Notes: generated from the letters alone by a model not told the origin. A DNA stretch of 40,981 nucleotides from Candidatus Methylomirabilota bacterium (GCA_019456075.1 VRUN01000008.1:1-40981); one strand, 5' to 3'. Shown: positions 7,621 through 16,659, counted from the stretch's first letter. Program-made: numbers and translations.

Positions 7621-7657
7621 GGGTCCCTCCCGGATTCAACAGGCAAAAGGGTTCTCC

Positions 7658-7684
7658 TTGACAGGATCACGGGTGCTATAGTAG
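7658..7684 (+). promoter_or_regulatory. Putative promoter for folC
   Basis: A perfect TTGACA occurs at 7658-7663 about 95 bp before folC, followed by the AT-rich block TATAGTAGTAG (7677-7687). The best-looking -10 (TATAGT) is only 13 bp away, too close. TAGTAG at 7679 (15 bp) or 7682 (18 bp) would be spaced better but matches poorly. The exact -10 is uncertain. Confidence 0.35.
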
Positions 7685-7719
7685 TAGAGCAACCCTCATC
7701 ATCGTCAACGATGATCGCC

Positions 7720-7761
7720 TGAACTATGAACCATGAACCCTGAACCATCCACCATGAACTA
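7720..7761. repeat. Heptanucleotide array overlapping the folC start
   Basis: Six 7-bp units of the TGAACCN family run from 7720 to 7761, one of them altered to TCCACCA. The likely folC start codon, ATG 7754, is formed at the junction of the last two units. No facing inverted partner was seen. Confidence 0.8.
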
Positions 7762-9055
7762 CACTGACGCCCTCGCTTTCCTGGATGGACTTCAGCGCTT
7801 CGGCATGAGGCTCGGGCTGGAGAACATCCGCCGTCTGACGGAGGCCTTTGACCATCCGCAGGCGACCTTTCAGTCGGTTCACGTGGCCGGGACCAACGGG
7901 AAGGGTTCGACTGCCGCCTTCTTGAACGGGATTCTCCGGGCGGCAGGCTTCACGGTCGGCCTCTACACCTCGCCTCATCTTCTGGACTTTCGGGAAAGAA
8001 TCCTGGTGGACGGCCATCCCATCTCTGCGGAGGAATTGGCTGGTCTCACCACCGAGGTCGCCGGTGTCATTGACCGCCTCTTCTCTCTGTCTCCCCTCTC
8101 GTCTCCCACCTTCTTCGAGGCGGCCACAGCCTTGGCATTCCTCCACTTCGCCCGTCGCCGTGTGGGTTGGGGGGTGATCGAGGTTGGTCTGGGTGGCCGC
8201 TCCGATGCAACCAACATCCTCCAGCCGGAGGTCTCGGTCATCACCAACATTGACCTGGAGCACCAGGAACACCTCGGCGACAGCCTAGAGAGCATTGCCG
8301 CGGAAAAGGCAGGAATCATCCGGGACGAGGGATGGGTGGTGAGTGCCGCGGAAGGCGCAGCCCTGGAGGCGGTCGGCCGGATTGCCCGGCAGAAGGGGGC
8401 GCGCTTGATCAGAGTCCGGGAGCAGTATCGGGTAGAACACCTGGGTCGCTCCGAGCAAGGGGAGACCTTCCGGCTCACGGGGCGACTGAGGGAGTACGAT
8501 TCGCTGCAGGTGCCATTGATGGGCAGGCACCAGGTCCTGAACGCGGTCACGGCCGTGGCTGTCGCGGAACTCTTGGAGGAGAAGGGATTCGGGGTGGGCG
8601 AGGCCCGGATACGTGAGGGGCTTGCCGCTGCCCGCTGCCCCGGCCGCCTTCAGTTGATCCCGGCGCGGCCACGGATTCTCGTGGACGGAGCCCACAACCC
8701 GGCAGGCATGAGGGCCCTGCGGGCTTTTCTGGAAGAGGAACAACTCCCAGGTCGCCTGCTGGTCATCTTTGGCGTTCTCAAGGATAAGGCTTGGGAGCGG
8801 ATGCTCGGCCTCTTGACCCCGCTGGTCTCGTCTGTCGTCCTCACCCGTCCCGAGAGCGACCGGGGTGCCGAGCCGAGGGAATTGGCCACTGTCGCCTCGG
8901 GCTACTTTCAGGAGGTTAGGGTGGCTGAAAGCATGGCGGAAGCCTTGGCCATGGCCCGCGCCCTCGCCGCTTCGGATGATACGATCCTCGTCACCGGATC
9001 TCTCTATACCGCCGCCGCCGCCCTGCGCGCGCTCGGATTTACTTCCCTCTTCTGA
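7754..9055 (+). CDS. folC: Bifunctional dihydrofolate synthase / folylpolyglutamate synthase
   Basis: FolC ligates glutamate to dihydropteroate and then extends the polyglutamate tail of folates, using ATP. The 433-residue product shows the Mur-ligase-like fold: the P-loop VAGTNGKGSTAAF near 45-55, YTSPHLLDFRERI near 73-85, the omega-loop-like GLGGRSDATN near 153 (usual families have Leu where Ser is here), and TNIDLEHQEHLG near 173. HQVLNA and the C-terminal domain entry VDGAHNPAGM (near 315) follow. The start is placed at ATG 7754 because the family begins MxYxxALxFL. A further in-frame ATG at 7733 lies inside the heptamer array. There is no clear Shine-Dalgarno site, since the array occupies that position. 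Confidence 0.92.
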   Translation: MNYTDALAFLDGLQRFGMRLGLENIRRLTEAFDHPQATFQSVHVAGTNGKGSTAAFLNGILRAAGFTVGLYTSPHLLDFRERILVDGHPISAEELAGLTTEVAGVIDRLFSLSPLSSPTFFEAATALAFLHFARRRVGWGVIEVGLGGRSDATNILQPEVSVITNIDLEHQEHLGDSLESIAAEKAGIIRDEGWVVSAAEGAALEAVGRIARQKGARLIRVREQYRVEHLGRSEQGETFRLTGRLREYDSLQVPLMGRHQVLNAVTAVAVAELLEEKGFGVGEARIREGLAAARCPGRLQLIPARPRILVDGAHNPAGMRALRAFLEEEQLPGRLLVIFGVLKDKAWERMLGLLTPLVSSVVLTRPESDRGAEPRELATVASGYFQEVRVAESMAEALAMARALAASDDTILVTGSLYTAAAALRALGFTSLF

Positions 9056-9185
9056 CGCAGGCGAGTTTTTAGCGCAGACTTCCCCTGCAGACACGTCACG
9101 CGCCATTGTGAGCAGGACCGTCCCTGAGGGACAGGGAGTCGGGATTGCCCTTCTCCTGGCGCTGCTGCGAGGGGAGTCGGGCTAT

Positions 9186-9563
9186 TTATTTGGACACTTT
9201 CGCTCGGGGAGCGGGGTGGGTCGAGCGAATGGCTCGGAGGAGTGCTCGGTGGTTGACGGGGTTTTGTAGGATGCAGAAGGCGCCAGCTCGGAGGGCCATC
9301 TCTCGATTCTCTCGGGTGGCTTTGTTCATCATCATGATGACGGGCAGTTCGGGAGCGACTTCGTGGATAATGGGAAGTGCATCGCTGCCGTCTACGCCTG
9401 GCAGGTGATAGTCCAAGAGCATCAGGTCAAAATCCTCGGCGAGAAGCGTCGGCACCGCATCCGCGATGGTGTTATGGACCTGGGTGGAGAATCCCTTCGC
9501 CTCCAGGAATCGGGAGAGGGTCTGACACGTATAGTAGTCGTCGTCGACAATAATAATTCGCAC
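9186..9563 (-). CDS. Stand-alone response-regulator receiver domain with degenerate switch residues
   Basis: The 125-residue product is a single receiver domain. The acidic pocket (Asp7-Asp9) and phosphoacceptor Asp51 (LMLLDYHLPG) are present. The conserved Thr/Ser of beta-4 aligns with Met79 (PVIMMMN), and the invariant Lys of beta-5 (normally TKP) aligns with Asn101 (LQNP). These two positions normally carry the phosphorylation switch, so signalling may be atypical or phosphorylation-independent. A GTG at 9563 with GGAGG just ahead is the best start; a longer frame to 9623 adds a tail with no family likeness. It lies 129 bp downstream of the NtrC-type gene on the same strand and probably belongs to that signalling cluster. 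Confidence 0.78.
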   Translation of the reverse strand: MRIIIVDDDYYTCQTLSRFLEAKGFSTQVHNTIADAVPTLLAEDFDLMLLDYHLPGVDGSDALPIIHEVAPELPVIMMMNKATRENREMALRAGAFCILQNPVNHRALLRAIRSTHPAPRAKVSK

Positions 9564-9692
9564 GGTGCCTCCTGTCCGGGTCTCTCGTAGCAAGGAAGGT
9601 GCCAACTGGGAAGGGAGATGCAAAGTAGTGCAATGGCCCGCCCCTGGACGCGACTCGGTAGTCCCCTACCAGCGAGCAGCTGACATTTTGTC

Positions 9693-11081
9693 TCAGCGAC
9701 TGTCCCGGGGTTCCGCGATGTCGATACGGTAGGTTAGAAGCTTGCGGTAAAGGGTCTTGGGATCGATCCCGAGGATCTGCGCTGCCTGTCCCCGGTGCCC
9801 CTCGACCTGTTCCATGACGCGGAGGATGTGCGCCCGCTCTAGCTCCCCGAGGGTGGAGAAGGAGCCGGACGAGGTGCCCCCCCCTGGTGAAGCCCGGTTT
9901 ACCTGGAGGTCTAGGGGGAGATCCTCCGGTTCGATCTGGTCCTTGGGCGAGAGGATCAGCGCCCGACGAATGACGTGCTGGAGCTCCCGGACGTTCCCCG
10001 GCCAGTAGTAGCGGCTGAGGAACTTTATGGCCTCTTGGCTTATGGCCTTCTTGCCCAAAGGGGCGAAGACGTGCAGAAAGTGTCGGGTAAGGATAGGGAC
10101 GTCCTCAGGACGCTCCCGCAGAGGAGGAATGTGGATGGGGATGACATTGACGCGGTAAAAGAGATCTTCTCGGAACCTTCCGCTCTTGACCAGTTCCTGA
10201 AGGTCCTTATTCGTGGCCGAGAGGACCCGGACGTCGACCTGCCGCTCCCGAGTACTTCCAACCCGGAAAAACTGGCCCGTCTCGATGACTCGCAGGAGTT
10301 TTAACTGCATGGCATTGGAGATCTCGCCGATCTCGTCCAGGAGCAGGGTTCCCTTGTCCGCCACCTCGAAGAGACCGAGCTTCGCCGAGTGGGCCCCGGT
10401 GAACGCCCCCTTCTCGTGCCCGAAAAGCTCGCTCTCCAGGATGCTCTCCTGGAGCGCTCCGCAGTTGATGACCAAGAACGGCTTGTCGCCCCGCTTCGAA
10501 TGCTGGTGGATGGCCTTCGCAATGAGTTCTTTGCCGGTCCCGCTCTCCCCAGTGATGAGGACGGAGGAATCGGTCGGCGCGATGCGGACGACCATCTGGA
10601 GGATCTGCCGAATTTTTCCACTCACGGTCACGATCTCGGGAAACGGCTTTTCCTGTCCCAGGCGTGTCTTGAGGTAGATATTCTCTCGGAGGATTTGCTG
10701 CTTTTCGTACGCCTTCTTGACCAGGAGATTGAGCTCGGCGGTCTTGCAGGGCTTCGTAAGATAGGTGTAGGCGCCGAGCTTCATGGCCTCCACGGCAGTC
10801 GGGATGGTTCCGTGTCCGGTGAAAACGATCACTTCAGGCGGCAGGACCCACTTCTTTTTTACCTCCTTGAGAACATCTATCCCCCCGAGCTTGGGCATCT
10901 TGAGATCCAGGATGAGGACATCGAATTCCTGCTCATTGAGCTTCTCCAAGGCCTCCCGCCCATCCGAGGCTACTTCGGTGCTGTGTCCCTCCCGGGCGAG
11001 CTCTGTCTTCAACACCTTGGCGAAGTTCTTCTCGTCATCGGCGATTAGAACCCGGATCTTGCCCTGTCCGGCGCGCATCAT
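9693..11081 (-). CDS. NtrC-family sigma-54-dependent response regulator
   Basis: The 462-residue activator has three domains. A receiver (1-125) carries phosphoacceptor Asp59 (LILDLKMP), Thr88 and Lys110. A AAA+ ATPase (about 150-390) has Walker A GESGTGKE, the sigma-54 contact loop GAFTGA, Walker B LLLDEIGE and the R-finger region FREDLFYRVNV. A Fis-type helix-turn-helix (about 425-455, GHRGQAAQILGIDPKTLYRK) binds enhancer DNA. Such proteins activate sigma-54 RNA polymerase when phosphorylated. The start ATG at 11081 overlaps the TGA of the kinase gene (ATGA), so the pair is translationally coupled. Its target genes are not evident; no convincing -24/-12 promoter was found in the window. Confidence 0.92.
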   Translation of the reverse strand: MMRAGQGKIRVLIADDEKNFAKVLKTELAREGHSTEVASDGREALEKLNEQEFDVLILDLKMPKLGGIDVLKEVKKKWVLPPEVIVFTGHGTIPTAVEAMKLGAYTYLTKPCKTAELNLLVKKAYEKQQILRENIYLKTRLGQEKPFPEIVTVSGKIRQILQMVVRIAPTDSSVLITGESGTGKELIAKAIHQHSKRGDKPFLVINCGALQESILESELFGHEKGAFTGAHSAKLGLFEVADKGTLLLDEIGEISNAMQLKLLRVIETGQFFRVGSTRERQVDVRVLSATNKDLQELVKSGRFREDLFYRVNVIPIHIPPLRERPEDVPILTRHFLHVFAPLGKKAISQEAIKFLSRYYWPGNVRELQHVIRRALILSPKDQIEPEDLPLDLQVNRASPGGGTSSGSFSTLGELERAHILRVMEQVEGHRGQAAQILGIDPKTLYRKLLTYRIDIAEPRDSR

Positions 11082-12640
11082 TCCCTCTCTGTGGTCTGGG
11101 TCTTCGACGCGGGAAGGTGAATCCGGACGACCGTTCCCTTCCCCTCGACCGAATTAATCTCTATCCTGCCCCCGTGGGTCCCCATGATCCCCTCGGCAAT
11201 ATAGAGACCCAGCCCAGCCCCCTTCCCGTGGGGCTTGGTGGTGAAGAAGGGTTCGAAGACCTGTGGCAAGAGGTCGGCGGGGATTCCCCGGCCGCTGTCT
11301 TCGATCTCTACCTGGACCCCGTGAGCCAATCGCGGAGACTGGATCCGCACGGGTGAACCCCTGAAAGCCCGTGCTCCGGGGCCGACCGCCCTGGCCCTAA
11401 TGGTGAGAGTCGCCCCCCGGTCCATGGCCTCGAGAGCGTTTATCAGGAGGGCTAGGAAGGCTTGACGGAGCTCTCCCTCGTTACCCCGAAGCAGCGGGAG
11501 TCCCTCTTCAAAATCCTGGGTGACCGTGACTCCCCCGCTGCGGAGTTGATAGCTGAGGACCCGGAGAATTCCATCGAGTAGGACGCGGAGATCAATGGGC
11601 CGCTGCTCTCCACTCGCCTCTCGACTGAGGTCGGAAAGGCCTGCCAGGATCCCCTTGCATCGGTAGACCTCTTCTTCGATGATCCGAAGGTAAGGGCTCG
11701 AGCCCTCGGCATCCTGCAGGGCCAACGAGGCCCCCTGGCCATGCTTGAGGAGGGCCTCGGCACAGGAAGCAATGGTGGCCATGGGATTGTTCAGTTCGTG
11801 GGTGATGCCGGACGCTAGCTGGCCGATGCCGGCCAACTTTTCGCTGGCGAAGAGTTGCCGCTCTATCCGGCGGCGATCGGTGATGTCCTCAACGAGGGTG
11901 ATCACGTGGGTGACAACTTTCGGGCCGTTCGTGAGGGGGACCTTACTGATCCGGAAGGTTCTCTGGTCACCCTCCAATACCGATTCCTCCTCCATTTGGA
12001 GCGTTGCCCCGGTCTTAAACACCTGGCGAAACTCCTCCTCAATTGGGGTGCGCCGCAAGGAGGGGAGGACCTGAAAGAGATTCCGGCCGATCACCTCTTC
12101 CCGTTTCATGCCCCAGGGAGCAGTCTCGCGAGTCCGGTTCCAGGCCACGATGGTAAAGTTTCGGTCGATGACGTACAGGCCAAGGGGGAGACTGTCCAGG
12201 ATCTTTTGCGTCAGGGCACGCTCTCGCAGGAGGGGTTGTTCGGATAGCAGAAAAAGAGTGCCCCCCTTCCAGGGGGACGCCCGCAAGTGGAGTCCGCCCC
12301 CATCCGACACGAGCTCTACCTGATCGTTTTTCTTGCGGAGCTCCTCGATCAGGGATCGGACCTTTGATCGCAGATGCGGGGGGAAGGCGACACCGAACCC
12401 TTTGCCGGGCGGTTGGCGCCGGGGGAGCCTTAAGAGGGTCCACCACGCCGGATTCGTGGAAAGAATCTTCCCGTGGCGGTCCACGGCTAGGACCCCTACG
12501 CTCAGGCAGGAGAGGAGTGTACTCAGGAAACCCTCCGGTCCCTGTCGATTTGGACGAACATGCCCTTGCGACCTGGTTTTCGGCTTTCGTGCTGTGCCCT
12601 TGGCCACAGGCCTCCCCATGGTGGGGCCTATGATACTCAT
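11078..12640 (-). CDS. Cytosolic PAS-domain sensor histidine kinase
   Basis: The 520-residue protein is a two-component kinase without membrane segments. It has two PAS-like sensor regions (about 37-135 and 140-265, the second ending VEDITDRRRIE). A HisKA domain carries the phospho-acceptor His in GITHELNNPMATI. The HATPase domain has the N box ALLINALEAM, the G1 box EDSGRGIP, the F box FEPFFTTK and the G2 box GAGLGLYIAEG. It most likely phosphorylates the coupled NtrC-type regulator whose start overlaps its stop. The open frame continues to 13234, but that part is antisense to hemB and unlike any kinase. ATG 12640, preceded by GGGGAAG, is therefore preferred; ATG 12619 is also possible. The signal sensed is unknown. 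Confidence 0.88.
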   Translation of the reverse strand: MSIIGPTMGRPVAKGTARKPKTRSQGHVRPNRQGPEGFLSTLLSCLSVGVLAVDRHGKILSTNPAWWTLLRLPRRQPPGKGFGVAFPPHLRSKVRSLIEELRKKNDQVELVSDGGGLHLRASPWKGGTLFLLSEQPLLRERALTQKILDSLPLGLYVIDRNFTIVAWNRTRETAPWGMKREEVIGRNLFQVLPSLRRTPIEEEFRQVFKTGATLQMEEESVLEGDQRTFRISKVPLTNGPKVVTHVITLVEDITDRRRIERQLFASEKLAGIGQLASGITHELNNPMATIASCAEALLKHGQGASLALQDAEGSSPYLRIIEEEVYRCKGILAGLSDLSREASGEQRPIDLRVLLDGILRVLSYQLRSGGVTVTQDFEEGLPLLRGNEGELRQAFLALLINALEAMDRGATLTIRARAVGPGARAFRGSPVRIQSPRLAHGVQVEIEDSGRGIPADLLPQVFEPFFTTKPHGKGAGLGLYIAEGIMGTHGGRIEINSVEGKGTVVRIHLPASKTQTTERE

Positions 12641-12768
12641 GTCTTCCCCGTTTTGCAAGGCGAGGAAGCACTCAGCAAGGGACGGGAAACAGCCCGCCCG
12701 GAAGTATTCAATATTGTTGGGCCCGCGACCGATTGCTGGGAGCTTACCCCTCGAGACATACAGTGACA

Positions 12769-12797
12769 TTGACCCGGTTGGGGCAGTTCGGTATATA
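12769..12797 (+). promoter_or_regulatory. Probable sigma-70 promoter of hemB
   Basis: TTGACC at 12769-12774 and TATATA at 12792-12797 are separated by 17 bp, giving close matches in both boxes. The predicted start lies roughly 45 nt before hemB. The region is the divergent gap between hemB and the histidine kinase. Confidence 0.6.
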
Positions 12798-12847
12798 TAG
12801 AGCGCATCTCGAGGAGCGAAGACCCTCATTTCTTTCGGAGGTTGGAG

Positions 12848-13828
12848 ATGCATTTCCCACAGCAACGCCCCCGGCGGCTTCGGCGGTCGGAAACGATCCG
12901 TCGAATGGTCCGGGAAACGATCCTCCAGGTGGACGATCTCATTATGCCCCTCTTCGTCGTTCGCGGTCGCGGGATCCGAAAGGAGATCCCGCCGATGCCT
13001 GGTAACTATCAGCTCTCGGTGGATCAGCTCATCATTGAGGTGAAGGAGATTGCCGCCCTCGGTATTCCCGCGGTCCTCCTTTTCGGGATCCCGGAGCAGA
13101 AGGATGCGTACGGATCTGAGGCCTATGCCAAGGAGGGGGTCATCCAGCAGGCAGTACGGGCCATTAAAGATTCGGTCTCGGACTTGCTCGTCATTACCGA
13201 CACCTGCCTCTGCGATTATACGAGTCACGGACACTGCGGGGTCGTGGAGGAGGGCACGGTGAAGAACGATCCGACCCTGAAACTCTTGGCGCAGGCGGCC
13301 GTCTCCCAGGCGGAGGCAGGGGCAGACATCGTGGCCCCGTCGGACATGATGGACGGCCGAGTCGCCGCGATTCGAGAGGCTTTGGATACGAGCGGGTTTG
13401 AGGACGTCGCGATCATGTCGTACGCGGCCAAGTACGCTTCGGCTTTCTACGGACCCTTCCGGGTGGCGGCGGACTCAACCCCTCAATTCGGTGATCGGCG
13501 GAGCTATCAGATGGATCCAGCCAATGCCGCAGAGGCCTTGCGCGAGGTGGCCATGGACATCGAGGAGGGGGCTGACATCGTCATGGTGAAACCCGCCCTG
13601 GCCTACCTGGATGTCCTGTGGCGGGTCCGGACCGCGTTTGACGTGCCGGTGGCCGCCTACAATGTGAGTGGAGAATTCGCGATGGTCAAGGCCGCCGCCC
13701 GACTGGGTTGGCTGGAGGAGGAGCGGGCCATGTTTGAGATTCTCACCGCGATCAAACGGGCTGGGGCGGACCTCATTCTCACCTACTTCGCCAAAGACGC
13801 CGCTCAGCGTCTTCGCCGGATCGAATAA
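12848..13828 (+). CDS. hemB: Delta-aminolevulinic acid dehydratase (porphobilinogen synthase)
   Basis: HemB condenses two 5-aminolevulinate molecules to porphobilinogen in tetrapyrrole synthesis. The 326-residue protein shows the RPRRLRR...R and DLIMPLFV N-terminal elements. The active-site zinc cysteines lie in [14 protein letters not shown] near 122-135, so it is the Zn-type rather than the Mg-type enzyme. The Schiff-base lysines are in SYAAKYAS (~198) and [11 protein letters not shown] (~250), and YNVSGEFAM is near the end. ATG 12848 has GGAGG shortly upstream; a TTG at 12842 is less likely. A good promoter lies ahead. hemL follows after 107 bp, so substrate and product steps are paired. 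Confidence 0.95.
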   Translation: MHFPQQRPRRLRRSETIRRMVRETILQVDDLIMPLFVVRGRGIRKEIPPMPGNYQLSVDQLIIEVKEIAALGIPAVLLFGIPEQKDAYGSEAYAKEGVIQQAVRAIKDSVSDLLVITDTCLCDYTSHGHCGVVEEGTVKNDPTLKLLAQAAVSQAEAGADIVAPSDMMDGRVAAIREALDTSGFEDVAIMSYAAKYASAFYGPFRVAADSTPQFGDRRSYQMDPANAAEALREVAMDIEEGADIVMVKPALAYLDVLWRVRTAFDVPVAAYNVSGEFAMVKAAARLGWLEEERAMFEILTAIKRAGADLILTYFAKDAAQRLRRIE

Positions 13829-13935
13829 TTCCACTGCCCCTCGGTGTGCCCGCCGGCGTTCCACTGAGACCTTTGCGAGAGACGCGCCTCCGCTCATGTG
13901 TCACGCGAGTTGTGCCGCGAAATGCGGAAGAGATC

Positions 13936-15228
13936 ATGAGAAGAAAATCAGCAGACCGCTTTGAAGAGGCGCAGCGATACCTCCCCGGGGGGGTGAACAG
14001 CCCCGTCCGGGCCTTTCAGGCCGTGGGGGGGTCCCCCTTCTTTGTGGACAGAGGGGAAGGCTCAAAGATCTACGATGTGGATGGGAACGTCTACATTGAC
14101 TACGTGGGGTCTTGGGGACCTTTGATCCTGGGGCACGCCCACCCCCAGGTCGTCACGGCACTCAAGAGGGCGGTAGAGCGTGGAACAAGCTATGGGGCTC
14201 CCACAGACCTAGAGGTCACCTTGGCCCGGATGGTGACCGAGGCCCTCCCCTCGGTCGAAATGATCCGTTTCGTGAGCTCGGGGACCGAGGCGGTGATGAG
14301 TGCCCTTCGCGTGGCCCGGGCGTACACCACGCGGGACAAGATCGTGAAGTTCGCAGGCTGCTACCATGGTCATGCCGACAGCCTCTTGGTCAAGGCCGGC
14401 TCAGGGGCCTTGACTCTGGGCGTCCCAAATTCCGCCGGCGTGCCCGAGGCCGTCGCGCAGGAGACCATCACGGTGACGTATAACGATGTGGACCAGGTTC
14501 GTGAGGTCATGGAGGCGGTGGGGAGGGACGTGGCGTGTCTCATTGTGGAGCCGGTGGCAGGCAACATGGGCGTGATTCCCCCGAAGCCCGGGTTTCTCGA
14601 GGGGCTCAGGGAACTGACCCTCAAATACGGATCTCTCTTGATCTTTGACGAGGTGATCACCGGCTTTCGCGTGGGCTACGGAGGGGCGCAAGGGCTGTAC
14701 GGGATTCGCCCTGACCTGACATGTCTCGGAAAGATCATCGGGGGCGGGCTCCCGGTTGGTGCGTATGGGGGACGTCAAGAGATCATGGGGCAGGTCGCTC
14801 CGCTGGGCCCCGTGTATCAGGCCGGAACGCTGTCCGGCAATCCGCTAGCCATGACGGCGGGGATCGAGACTCTCAGCCTCTTGAGGGACGGGGGGGTCTA
14901 CCGCGACCTGGAGGAGCGGGGAAAAACCCTGGCCGATGGGATCGAGGCAGCATATCGGAAAGCCAATCTTTCATGCTGCCTGAACCGGATAGGCTCCATG
15001 TGGACGCTATTCTTTTCGCCGGGTCCGGTGGTGGATGACCGGGACATCGCGCGTGTCGACAGCAAGCGATACGCTGGCTTCTTTGGTGCCATGTTGAGTC
15101 GAGGGATCAGTCTTCCTCCCTCCCAGTTCGAGGCGGCGTTTCTCTCTGCCGCTCATACCATCCAAGATGTCACGGAGACCACTGAGGCGGCCCGGGAGGC
15201 CCTCCAATTGATGGTTGGGAGCGAATAG
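13936..15228 (+). CDS. hemL: Glutamate-1-semialdehyde 2,1-aminomutase
   Basis: This PLP enzyme makes 5-aminolevulinate, the substrate of HemB, from glutamate-1-semialdehyde, showing that the organism uses the C5 pathway. The 430-residue product has [12 protein letters not shown] near 16-27, [15 protein letters not shown] near 115, GCYHGHAD near 142 and the cofactor-contacting [11 protein letters not shown] near 238. The PLP-binding lysine is in [17 protein letters not shown] near 264. The frame extends upstream to a GTG at 13846, but the family begins around residue 1 of [13 protein letters not shown], so ATG 13936 is chosen. It is probably co-transcribed with hemB. A pair of facing heptamer arrays follows the stop. 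Confidence 0.94.
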   Translation: MRRKSADRFEEAQRYLPGGVNSPVRAFQAVGGSPFFVDRGEGSKIYDVDGNVYIDYVGSWGPLILGHAHPQVVTALKRAVERGTSYGAPTDLEVTLARMVTEALPSVEMIRFVSSGTEAVMSALRVARAYTTRDKIVKFAGCYHGHADSLLVKAGSGALTLGVPNSAGVPEAVAQETITVTYNDVDQVREVMEAVGRDVACLIVEPVAGNMGVIPPKPGFLEGLRELTLKYGSLLIFDEVITGFRVGYGGAQGLYGIRPDLTCLGKIIGGGLPVGAYGGRQEIMGQVAPLGPVYQAGTLSGNPLAMTAGIETLSLLRDGGVYRDLEERGKTLADGIEAAYRKANLSCCLNRIGSMWTLFFSPGPVVDDRDIARVDSKRYAGFFGAMLSRGISLPPSQFEAAFLSAAHTIQDVTETTEAAREALQLMVGSE

Positions 15229-15235
15229 CTTATGA

Positions 15236-15306
15236 GTTCAGGGTTCATGGTTCAGGGTTAAATAGGGAGCGCCGGTTTTGCCATGAACTCTGAACTCTGA
15301 ACCATG
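15236..15306. repeat. Facing pair of heptanucleotide arrays (hairpin-forming)
   Basis: A left arm of three 7-bp units GTTCAKG (15236-15256) faces a right arm of about three units TGAACYM (15284-15304), with a 27-bp spacer. The arms are largely complementary, so RNA or single-stranded DNA could fold into a long hairpin. It fills the gap between hemL and the iron-sulfur protein gene. Confidence 0.78.
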
Positions 15307-15320
15307 ACCGGGGAAATCGG

Positions 15321-16547
15321 TTGACGGAAATGGAGCGCTTGGAGCGTTTCGAACGCCTCATCCATCGCGTAAGCGGGGCTCAAGCGACGGTCGAGACCCC
15401 CCGCTGCCTGCGGCAGCATTCTGGACTTTCAGACTGTCACATCTGTGTGAAGAGCTGCCCAGTCCAGAGTATCGACATCAGCGGGGGGGTCCACGTCATG
15501 AATCACTGTACCGGCTGTGGGGTCTGCCTCACGGTCTGTCCCGTCTCCGCCTTTGATCTCAGCGGGGCGGCAGCAGGGCAGCTCCTCTCCCAGGTGGCTT
15601 CTCTTTTGCGCGAGAACCCCTCCCCGTTTATCACCTGTGAACGAAGTGCCGACGCTGCATCGGCCGATCTCATCCTCCCCTGCCTGGCGCGTCTCGACGA
15701 GACCCTTTTGCTTGGCGGTCTGGCGCTTGGGGCCCAGACACTCTACCTTACCCGGGGGCCTTGCGAGAATTGTCCGTACCTAGAAACGATGCCTCGGTAC
15801 CGGCGGATGCTCGGTCGGATTCACACCTGGGATCGAGTCCTTCCGGGATCTGGGGGGAGGATCGTGGAAGTGGGCGAGGGGAATGGGGATGAGCGCCAGC
15901 GATCGAAGGCTGTGGGCCCCGACCGTCGGGCGTTTTTCACCTGGGTAAGGAGCGAGGGGGTCCAGCTCGTGGCCTCGTTCCTCGACGACTTCTCCCGGGG
16001 CTTTCAGGGCAGGGCGTCCAAAAGGGGTATTTCTCTTCCTCTCCGGAATCGACTGCTTCCCCGCTTTTTCAAGAGGTTGGGGGTTGAGGAGGGGGACGTT
16101 CCCTACGATCCCGAGGCCCCCTTTGCAGAGCTCCTCCTTGACGAGATCAAATGTAACGCCTGTGAGGCCTGTGTTCAGGTCTGCCCCACCGGGGCCATCG
16201 AGCGGGGAGGGGGCGAGGAGACCTTCCGTCTCACCCTGAATGCGGACCGCTGCGTCAACTGCGCTCTCTGCCTGGATGCCTGCATCCCGAATGCCCTGAC
16301 CTACCGGCAGGGGCTATCCCTCAGCGGGGTTGCCTCGGGAGATCACCAGATCCTGGTGGAGAAGGTATATCGCCACTGTGGACGGTGCGAGGGGCGGTTC
16401 CTGGGTGCCGGGGAAGGGGAGTCCCAGGATCTCTGCCCGACCTGCCATTTCCTGGCGGATACCGAAGCATCTGGGGTCGTGCCGCAAGAGCGGACTGGGG
16501 GGACCTGGGAGGGAGAAACGGGAACCAGCAGTGTAGATCGCGAGTGA
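15321..16547 (+). CDS. Multi-cluster iron-sulfur protein: ferredoxin / MvhD-like core / ferredoxin
   Basis: The 408-residue protein has 20 or more cysteines in ordered groups. An N-terminal ferredoxin unit has C39, C42, C46 (with C29 perhaps supplying the fourth ligand) and C63-C66-C69-C73. A central segment (about 100-165) has C106, C121 and C148-x2-C151 and resembles the MvhD/FlpD iron-sulfur subunit of hydrogenase-heterodisulfide reductase systems. A second ferredoxin unit has C278-C281-C284-C288 and C311-C314-C317-C321. A C-terminal pair C353-x2-C356 / C372-x2-C375 looks like a rubredoxin-type or zinc site. There are no membrane segments, so it is a soluble electron carrier. It lies just ahead of nuoA and may feed or draw electrons near complex I; that is inference. 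The start is TTG 15321 (GGGGA upstream) or ATG 15330. Confidence 0.75.
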   Translation: MTEMERLERFERLIHRVSGAQATVETPRCLRQHSGLSDCHICVKSCPVQSIDISGGVHVMNHCTGCGVCLTVCPVSAFDLSGAAAGQLLSQVASLLRENPSPFITCERSADAASADLILPCLARLDETLLLGGLALGAQTLYLTRGPCENCPYLETMPRYRRMLGRIHTWDRVLPGSGGRIVEVGEGNGDERQRSKAVGPDRRAFFTWVRSEGVQLVASFLDDFSRGFQGRASKRGISLPLRNRLLPRFFKRLGVEEGDVPYDPEAPFAELLLDEIKCNACEACVQVCPTGAIERGGGEETFRLTLNADRCVNCALCLDACIPNALTYRQGLSLSGVASGDHQILVEKVYRHCGRCEGRFLGAGEGESQDLCPTCHFLADTEASGVVPQERTGGTWEGETGTSSVDRE

Positions 16548-16589
16548 TGGGAACATGCGACCCCGGAGTGAGTTTGGGCGACATTTCCC

Positions 16590-16617
16590 TTGACACTCGT
16601 CGAAAGTGTGTGATAGT
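16590..16617 (+). promoter_or_regulatory. Putative promoter of the first nuo run
   Basis: A perfect TTGACA at 16590-16595 is followed after 16 bp by GATAGT (16612-16617). The predicted transcript would begin near 16624, about 70 nt before nuoA, leaving room for the leader hairpin at 16660. A TTCACAA at 16629-16635 resembles one half of a Rex site, but no partner stands at the right distance. Confidence 0.5.
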
Positions 16618-16659
16618 AAGTAACGGAATTCACAAGCGCTGAGTCACTTCCAGGACGCG

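Noticed and set aside
9056-9185. Short stem GTCCCT-GA-GGGAC in the folC/receiver gap as a terminator
   Set aside because: The loop is only about two bases and no T-tract follows, so it is not a convincing intrinsic terminator.
12641-13234. A 198-codon N-terminal extension of the histidine kinase frame
   Set aside because: Most of it is antisense to hemB and crosses the hemB promoter. It has no sensor or membrane features, and the kinase has a good start at 12640.
13846-13935. GTG start of hemL at 13846
   Set aside because: The extra 30 residues are basic with no similarity to the family N-terminus, whereas ATG 13936 gives the standard length.
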